Assembly (NCBI GenBank): GCA_963971225.1
Contig: OZ020269.1
Location: 103,464,067-103,528,066, forward strand
Direction: 5' to 3'
Source: Melieria omissa
Lineage: Eukaryota; Arthropoda; Insecta; Diptera; Ulidiidae
DNA length: 64,000 nt
Both the position numbers and the translations under genes were made by a program. Under the pieces are notes generated by a model. That model saw only the letters and a list, made by a program, of their open reading frames with translations, searched no databases and was not told where the DNA came from. Of this stretch, positions 58,960-64,000 are shown in pieces. How positions within the stretch are numbered: position 1 is the stretch's first letter; each line of letters begins with the position of its first letter.

Positions 58960-59040
58960 TGGGTAATTTTGTATAGCGTGTATATGGTCCCCACTGGGAG
59001 TAATACCAGACGCTGAGACATTGTATCCCAGATATTCAAT

Positions 59041-60741
59041 CTATTCGTAAGCAAACTTGCACTTTGACAATCGCAACTCTAGTCCATTACGAGCAAGATA
59101 GCGCAGGACGTCGATTATCAACTCCATATGCTCGGCAATGTCCCTTGGGGCGATCACAATATCGTCAAAATAGACTACAATAAGTCCGGTATCGGTAAAA
59201 GGCTTAAGGATTCGCGATATGAACTGCTGAAACACTGAGGGTGCATTTCTCAGCCCGAATGGCATTCGGATGTACTCGTATTGACCACTCGGGGTTAAGA
59301 AAGAAGTGTATCGCGTCGAGTCATCCGCCATTTTCACGTGGTGAAAACCATTCTTGAGATCAAGCAACGTAAATATTTTCTTATTGCCGAGATATTCAAG
59401 GCAATCGTCAATTAACGGAATAGGAAAATTGTCTCGTATTGTCAATTTATTGAGCGCTCTATAATCGACACACATGCGCGTTTCCCCATTTTTCTTCTTA
59501 ACTAACACAATAGGCGAAGCATAGGGTGAATCGCTGACTCTGATTACTTCGCGTCGCAGAAGGTCACTTATGATCGCACTCACTTCATCCTTCTCGCGGT
59601 AAGAGAGTCGCCGAGGCGAGCAAAAGAACGGCGTATCGGTGGTGAGGCGTATCGTCATATCATAATTCGGGACAGTCACCGAACTTTGATCAAACTTCAA
59701 ATATTCGGAGGTAATCCCGTGGCGTAAGCAGTCACGGAACGGTGCAGCAAGCTGCGGATCAATGTCAATTTCGTCGGAAGATACAAGAACCCAAGGATTC
59801 AGAGAATTTTGGAACTCATCAAGCGCCTCAATGGCACCAGGCCGCGACAATGTTCGACGCGGAGTGGCAAAGAAATTTGAAACAATTCCCTTCCGATTAA
59901 TGAGAATTCGCCTGGATGAGCCCCCACTTTCACTTACACTATTCAATTGAGCCACTTCGGAAGTCAGAGGTGAATTACAAACGCACACGTCTTTTGGTTC
60001 ATTTAATATGGCATTGCCAGAAACGTTAAATACAGAACTATGTTCAGGAATAGGAATGATTGGGCAAGAATACAGTAGGATTTTAAATGACTGGAGTGCA
60101 TCCCTGCCAAGCAGCATCGGGAACGGAAGAGCGTCGTCTGACAGAACCAACACAGGAATTATCCGCACACGATTCTGCAGTAGCACAGCAACACCCAGCT
60201 CACCGTGAGTGACTATATTAGCCTTGCTCAATCCGCAAAAGTTCGATGGCCTCGGTTGTCCAATCTTGACAAACTCCGGAACCAAGGATATTGTAATAAA
60301 GCTAACGGGGCTACCCGTATCAAGAAGAGAATTACAACCAATTACACCTGTGCATTTGGAATCACTCGACTTAAACACAACACTCACCATCTGAAGTGCG
60401 CTCATGGTCTGAGCTGTCCCCTCGTCCTCACCGTCGTCATCTTCTCGGGCGATAGGTCGGGCACTGTGGACGCCCCCGAACGCGGCTCGTTGTTTCTTCG
60501 GGGCTGACGGGCAGTCAGCTTGTTGGTGGCCAAGGTTGCCACATCGGAAGCACGAACCAGGACGCTCTTTTGGACACTCAGAGGAAAAATGCCAATAGCC
60601 GGAACAATTAAAGCAGCGTGGTCCACTAGCTGCGGCGGAAGTCGGAAGTTTGTTGTGGGTGGCGCTCGTCGGAGGTGTGACAGCTGGAATCGGAAGGCGC
60701 ACTTCGGAGCGGCGCAATTTCAGCTTGTCGTAGCGAACCAT
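59041..60741 (-). pseudogene. gypsy zinc knuckles, protease and reverse transcriptase
   Basis: 566-codon open frame in the same frame as the downstream RNase H-integrase frame, ended by a single TAG at 59043-59041. Two CCHC knuckles (C-x2-C-x4-H-x4-C) lie at residues 43-56 and 64-77. The aspartic protease motif LLDTGS is at about 139-144. RT follows with LDLKNGFHH (about 460), MPFGLRNAPSVFQ and the catalytic VVYFDDIVIAP (YFDD 524-527). The initial ATG overlaps the stop of the upstream gag frame; since the knuckles belong to gag, the gag frame is probably broken there by a frameshift. Confidence 0.9.
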
Positions 60742-61070
60742 CAGCTCTTCAGCTGCTGGATCTCGGTTGCGCCATACAAGATCGAAATATCGGAGGTACG
60801 ATCTTGTAGGCCGGCAATTATCGCTTCAATGACTTCGTTGGCTTCGATGTCTGCATGTGAGGCAATCTCCACCATAATAAGGACGTACCGGAAGCTCGTC
60901 TCGTTTTTCTTCTTAAAACGCTGACGCAGCTGGTCGTAGACTTCTTGGCGGCTCGTACGGCGATCGAACTCAGCCACTAGCATAGGACGCAACTCCGCCC
61001 AATTGGTGACATTATTTGTGCGGAGGAACACACCTGAATTTCCCTTCAACTTGCGGCGCGCACAAAACAA
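60741..61070 (-). pseudogene. gypsy gag fragment
   Basis: 109-codon frame with capsid-like features (NVTNWAELRPMLVAEFDRR, EVYDQLRQRFKKK, EVIEAIIAGLQDR), typical of the C-terminal half of gypsy Gag (retrotrans_gag region). The N-terminal half is absent and the 5' LTR begins within a few bases of the first codon. It ends in TGA overlapping the next ATG, with the frame changing relative to the zinc knuckles. Confidence 0.75.
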
Positions 61071-61074
61071 TATA

Positions 61075-61295
61075 TGAGGTAACTGGTGTCTTGCCGACTC
61101 CGCTCGGCACGTCCGTCTCGTTCGCTGTCACTTATTCGTCTCCCCGTGTCTTTCGCGCGTTTTTCACTTGCTACTTTGGCTTTTGGCGGCAACGTCAGCC
61201 ATCATGCCGCGAGTAGTGCCATCGCTCGAGTGTTGCCAATGCACACTGAACAGTGCCACTGCTCGGGTGATGCCACCGTACCATTAAATACTACA
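61075..61295 (-). repeat. 5' LTR of the gypsy element
   Basis: About 221 bp, nearly identical to the left LTR except for about 20 extra bases near 61202-61222. The outer flank (GTTTGTACATT) does not match the other outer flank. Confidence 0.75.
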
Positions 61296-61389
61296 GTTTG
61301 TACATTTCTGTACATTGCAAAGCCACGGGACAGAGCTAGTTGTCAATAAATACGAACACATGGAAAGTTATTATTTGAGTGCATCTAAA

Positions 61390-63510
61390 CTACAACAAAA
61401 AGTGTAGTTAAGGCATGTATGAATAATGTGAACAGAGAACCAATTTTTGAGATTAAAATTCAGCATAACATAGTTTTGACTTACCCGTACGCAAACTTTT
61501 TCTGACGAGTGTATAGTTGCGTGCTTACCCGCCGGCTCAGAGTATCTGATACTCGGCCTATATGCACCAATGCCAGTGCCTATTTTTCATTAGAAACCCA
61601 TCTGTGTACCAGGTTATAATGTATTGGACTGTACAAACGCCAGATTCGGACTCTTGCGGCCAGGTTCTTCAATCGACTCTTGCAAATAGCAGAGATTACT
61701 GATCTACACAAATTTCTCTCACCTGTTTGTTTCCAAAAATTACCGTCAAGAACTACACAAACCGAACAGATAGGGTAGGGCTCAAGATTTCTAAAATTAA
61801 GTTAATCATAATGAACCCAACACGATCGCCGAGTGGAATCATCAGATCTGACTGATATGCCCACCTAGCGTCTTTTGTTCTTAAATTTAGTCTTGAATCT
61901 CTTTGTACAACTGAACTGCGGTGTGATTGTGTCTCTCGGTATTACAATTTCACGATACTCTTTCGTAGGAATGTCATTCTTTCTGTTTCTCAGAAACGCC
62001 TCGGCCCCGATATTATTATCAGTCATCCTCAGGATAGACGACTTCACCTGGGATTGTAAATAGAACTAGGCAAGTGAAGAGGTGTTGATTTGAGAAGAAC
62101 ATCCATGGATGTTGTTGGAAACGTTCTCGTGGCTCCCGTTAAACATAAATACGCTAGTCTCATGAGCTCACGAAACTCCCTGAGCTTACATAATTAAGTG
62201 TTATTAAGTAAGCCAGACTTATTGCGTAGATTTACTTAGGATGGAAGAGAGTCTATTATGGCATCACTATCAACAGTAATTGTGAGCACACGTGTGTATG
62301 TGGGTGAAGAAATCATATTCTTTTATATATACAACCAAATCAATTTTAGTACCGATATAGATTGATCCTAAAAACCTAGTTTACAACATATCTAAATACA
62401 GCAGGTCGCTATTCAATCAATAAGTATGACAGGTAGAAATCTATCCCAGCATTGTTCGTTTAAGCTTCGGTGGAAAAATCGTTTCGACAAAGATTTGGAA
62501 TGACAACGATTGATGCGACTCATTAGATATATATGTCATGTTTGTAAAGTGTGACAAAAGGCCGTGACTAATTACGTCACAGGAAACTGTGTTTGTTTGT
62601 TAATAAATGTAATGTGTAGAACGAATTTTCGTAATTTACAAATAATAGCACAAGTATTTGTAATCGTGTCGTAATATTGCCGTAAAAATTAGTCATGTTT
62701 ATCCCAAACAGACTTGTAAAAATTCGATCATCTATATTTGTATATAGAAACAATTGTGACGTTGCTTTTTTGAGCCAAAATGAGGTAAAAACCCCAGAAC
62801 CGATTGAGATGAAATAAGAAAAAAAATTGTTCTATGTGGAGGAATGGTACATAGGCTATATGAGATTGGCCACGCCCCTTATTACGCCCACTATGGTCAC
62901 AAAACTCATCTATGGTATACTTTCGTAAGGCAATATGGGTATCAAACGACTCAGCGTGTCATTGCGGCAAACATAGGCTATGATATAATCGGCCACGCCC
63001 ACTTTCTGCGCCCACTTAAGTAAGAAAGCAAAGCTACTCGACATGTTTGTGAATAAATATTGATATCAAATAACTGTGTTTCATAGGGGTAGACATAGAC
63101 TATATAAGATTGACCACGCCCACACGATACGCCTTCTCGCCACGCCCATTATAATAACAAATTAGCTATGTTAAATTTGTCACAGCAATATGGGTATCAA
63201 ACGATTCAGCGTGGGTATAATATAATCGGCCACGCTCACTTTCCGCGCCCATTAAACTAAAAAAAACAAAGCTACGCCACATGTCTGTAAATTAATATTG
63301 ATATCAAATAACTCTGTTTCATAGGGGTAAACATGGGCTATATAAGATTGATTGTTGATTTAGATGTGTCCTTCGACAGGGAGAGTGCGGTGGGTATTGG
63401 ACGAGGGACATGGCACCCCCCATACAACCAAAATGTAGAATAGCTTCGTAACAATAACTTGGAAAGCTTTGACGTTTCGTATACCATCGCCTCATAGATG
63501 TGTTATTCTA
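61390..63510. repeat. 2.1-kb direct duplication, copy B
   Basis: Counterpart of 51475-53624 in the same order: Tc1-like right end (to 61511), RNase H-related traces (61530-62070), unassigned middle, and CACGCCCA tandem segment (62850-63340) with a deletion near 63210 relative to copy A. It ends at TA where a mariner-like element is inserted. Copy A continues past this point without that insert, so the duplication could extend beyond it. Confidence 0.88.
61530..62070 (-). pseudogene. Eroded I/R1-like RNase H region (within duplication B)
   Basis: Near-identical to 51620-52160. The frame 61865-62047 differs from 51956-52138 by one residue (CTKRF for CAKRF). Confidence 0.55.
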
Positions 63511-64000
63511 CAGGGTTTTCCAACAAGAGGTGTTATTTTGGTATGGATGTTTATTTCATAATAAAGTGGAAGGTATGCCGTTAATAAGGAAAAACAACAT
63601 CAGCCAAATGGCCACCACGACCACGCTTGCAGGACCATATCCTTTTCATGAAATTTTCCATAACCAAATCGCAAAGTGGCTGCCCTATGTCTTCGATAGC
63701 CTCACGAATTCTATCTTTGAGGTCTTGAATCGACGCTGGGCTGTTGGCGTACACCTTATCTTTCACGTGGCCCCAAAGGAAGAAGTCGCAAGGTGTTAAA
63801 TCACAAGATCTCGGTGGCCAATTGTGATCACCTCTTCCACAGATAACACCCAGAGGACCCAATCAGCAAAGACACGACGTTGTTGATGATCGGTCGGCTT
63901 GAGTTCTTGTGTTAACTGAACTTTATAAGCCTTAAGATACAAGTCTTTATGCAAAATACGGTGTAATGACGTTTTTGAAATGCCCAATTCCAAAGAACGA
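63511..64000 (-). mobile_element. Tc1/mariner-type element, internally deleted, runs off the window
   Basis: It begins CAGGGTTTTCCAACAAGAGG right after TA (63509-63510). The minus-strand frame 63796-63993 gives an N-terminal part (ISKTSLHRILHKDL, RRVFADW). The frame 63581-63862 gives the C-terminal part (NWPPRSCDLTPCDFFLWG with the last catalytic Asp, then DKVYA and LKDRIREAIEDI). The middle, including the first catalytic Asp region, is missing and the frame changes, so this is a deletion derivative. The far TIR lies outside the window. Confidence 0.8.

Larger units (their letters stand above)
56705..61295 (-). mobile_element. Ty3/gypsy LTR retrotransposon, nearly full pol, defective
   Basis: Minus-strand element. 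Repeated ends of about 201 bp (56705-56905) and 221 bp (61075-61295) start TGTAGTATTTAATGG and end CTCA on the minus strand; the left one lacks about 20 bp present in the right. Matching sequence extends about 10 bp beyond (AAAACAATATA), so exact LTR borders are uncertain and no target duplication was found. Order: partial gag, zinc knuckles, protease, reverse transcriptase, RNase H, integrase; no env. The gag start directly abuts the 5' LTR, so the leader, primer-binding site and gag N-terminus seem deleted. Confidence 0.88.
55633..61511. mobile_element. Tc1-like element with IR/DR ends, split by the gypsy insertion
   Basis: The left end CACTAGTCAGAATAAGTTTG (55633) and right end (minus strand CACTCGTCAGAAAAAGTTTG, from 61511) are flanked by TA (55631-55632 and 61512-61513). 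A second direct copy, TCAGAAAAAGTTTGCGTAC, lies 170 bp inside the left end (about 55809), giving the double-repeat TIR known from Tc1-like elements. No transposase was recognised in 55840-56690 or 61300-61480, so it is probably non-autonomous (about 1.3 kb without the gypsy). Its right end is also present at 51475-51600 in duplication A. Confidence 0.7.

Overview
The window looks like nuclear DNA of a higher fly, most likely a tephritid fruit fly. This is inferred from the very AT-rich background, abundant CAA/TTG and CA/GT microsatellites, a PBP/GOBP-type odorant-binding-protein-like gene with a short signal-peptide exon and one small intron, and a transposon mix typical of Diptera. I see no bacterial or viral genome features, no rRNA, no functional tRNA and no CRISPR array. 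Host coding sequence is sparse; most recognisable sequence is decayed mobile DNA.

The host genes I can support form one small family. An intact two-exon gene lies at 17586-18255 (+), a second intact gene at 54714-55357 (-), and a dead copy at 50856-51448 (-). The products are small secreted proteins (117 and 120 residues) with the OBP core but only two or three of the six OBP cysteines. Promoter, exon 1 and intron are well conserved between copies, while exon 2 differs almost only by amino-acid replacements. That is the strongest biological signal here.

Layout, left to right. 1-7 kb: a 28-bp tandem repeat, a solo LTR (711-1142) and AT-rich DNA with a nearly exact 243-bp duplication. 7-11.3 kb: a piggyBac-like element and a jockey/CR1-type non-LTR retrotransposon. 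13.5-15.2 kb: an (AAAAT)n array carrying an 805-bp hAT-like element. 16.8-19.6 kb: mariner fragment, OBP-like gene 1, a MITE just 3' of it, and pogo-like ends. 20.1-21.5 kb: a second piggyBac-like element. 24.7-25.2 kb: another (AAAAT)n array. 26.9-29.6 kb: non-LTR remnants with a SINE insertion. 31.9-32.5 kb: hAT transposase end. 33.7-35.1 kb: RNase H part of an I/R1-like retrotransposon split by a piggyBac-type MITE. 37.3-39.1 kb: non-LTR 3' end and a degenerate minisatellite. 41-48 kb: two further SINEs, mariner fragment, minisatellite, RTE-like and RNase H fragments. 49.6-64 kb: mariner, solo LTR, OBP pseudogene, a 2.1-kb near-identical duplication (51475-53624 and 61390-63510), Tc1-like elements, OBP-like gene 2, and a nearly full-length but broken Ty3/gypsy element nested inside a Tc1-like element.

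Several insertions can be proven from the window alone, because paralogous copies supply empty sites or because target-site duplications are exact. These are the MITE at 18281, the solo LTR at 50427, three SINEs, the 317-bp piggyBac-type MITE at 34594 and the RTE-like fragment at 45468. All identities and counts were made by eye; no alignment program or database was used.
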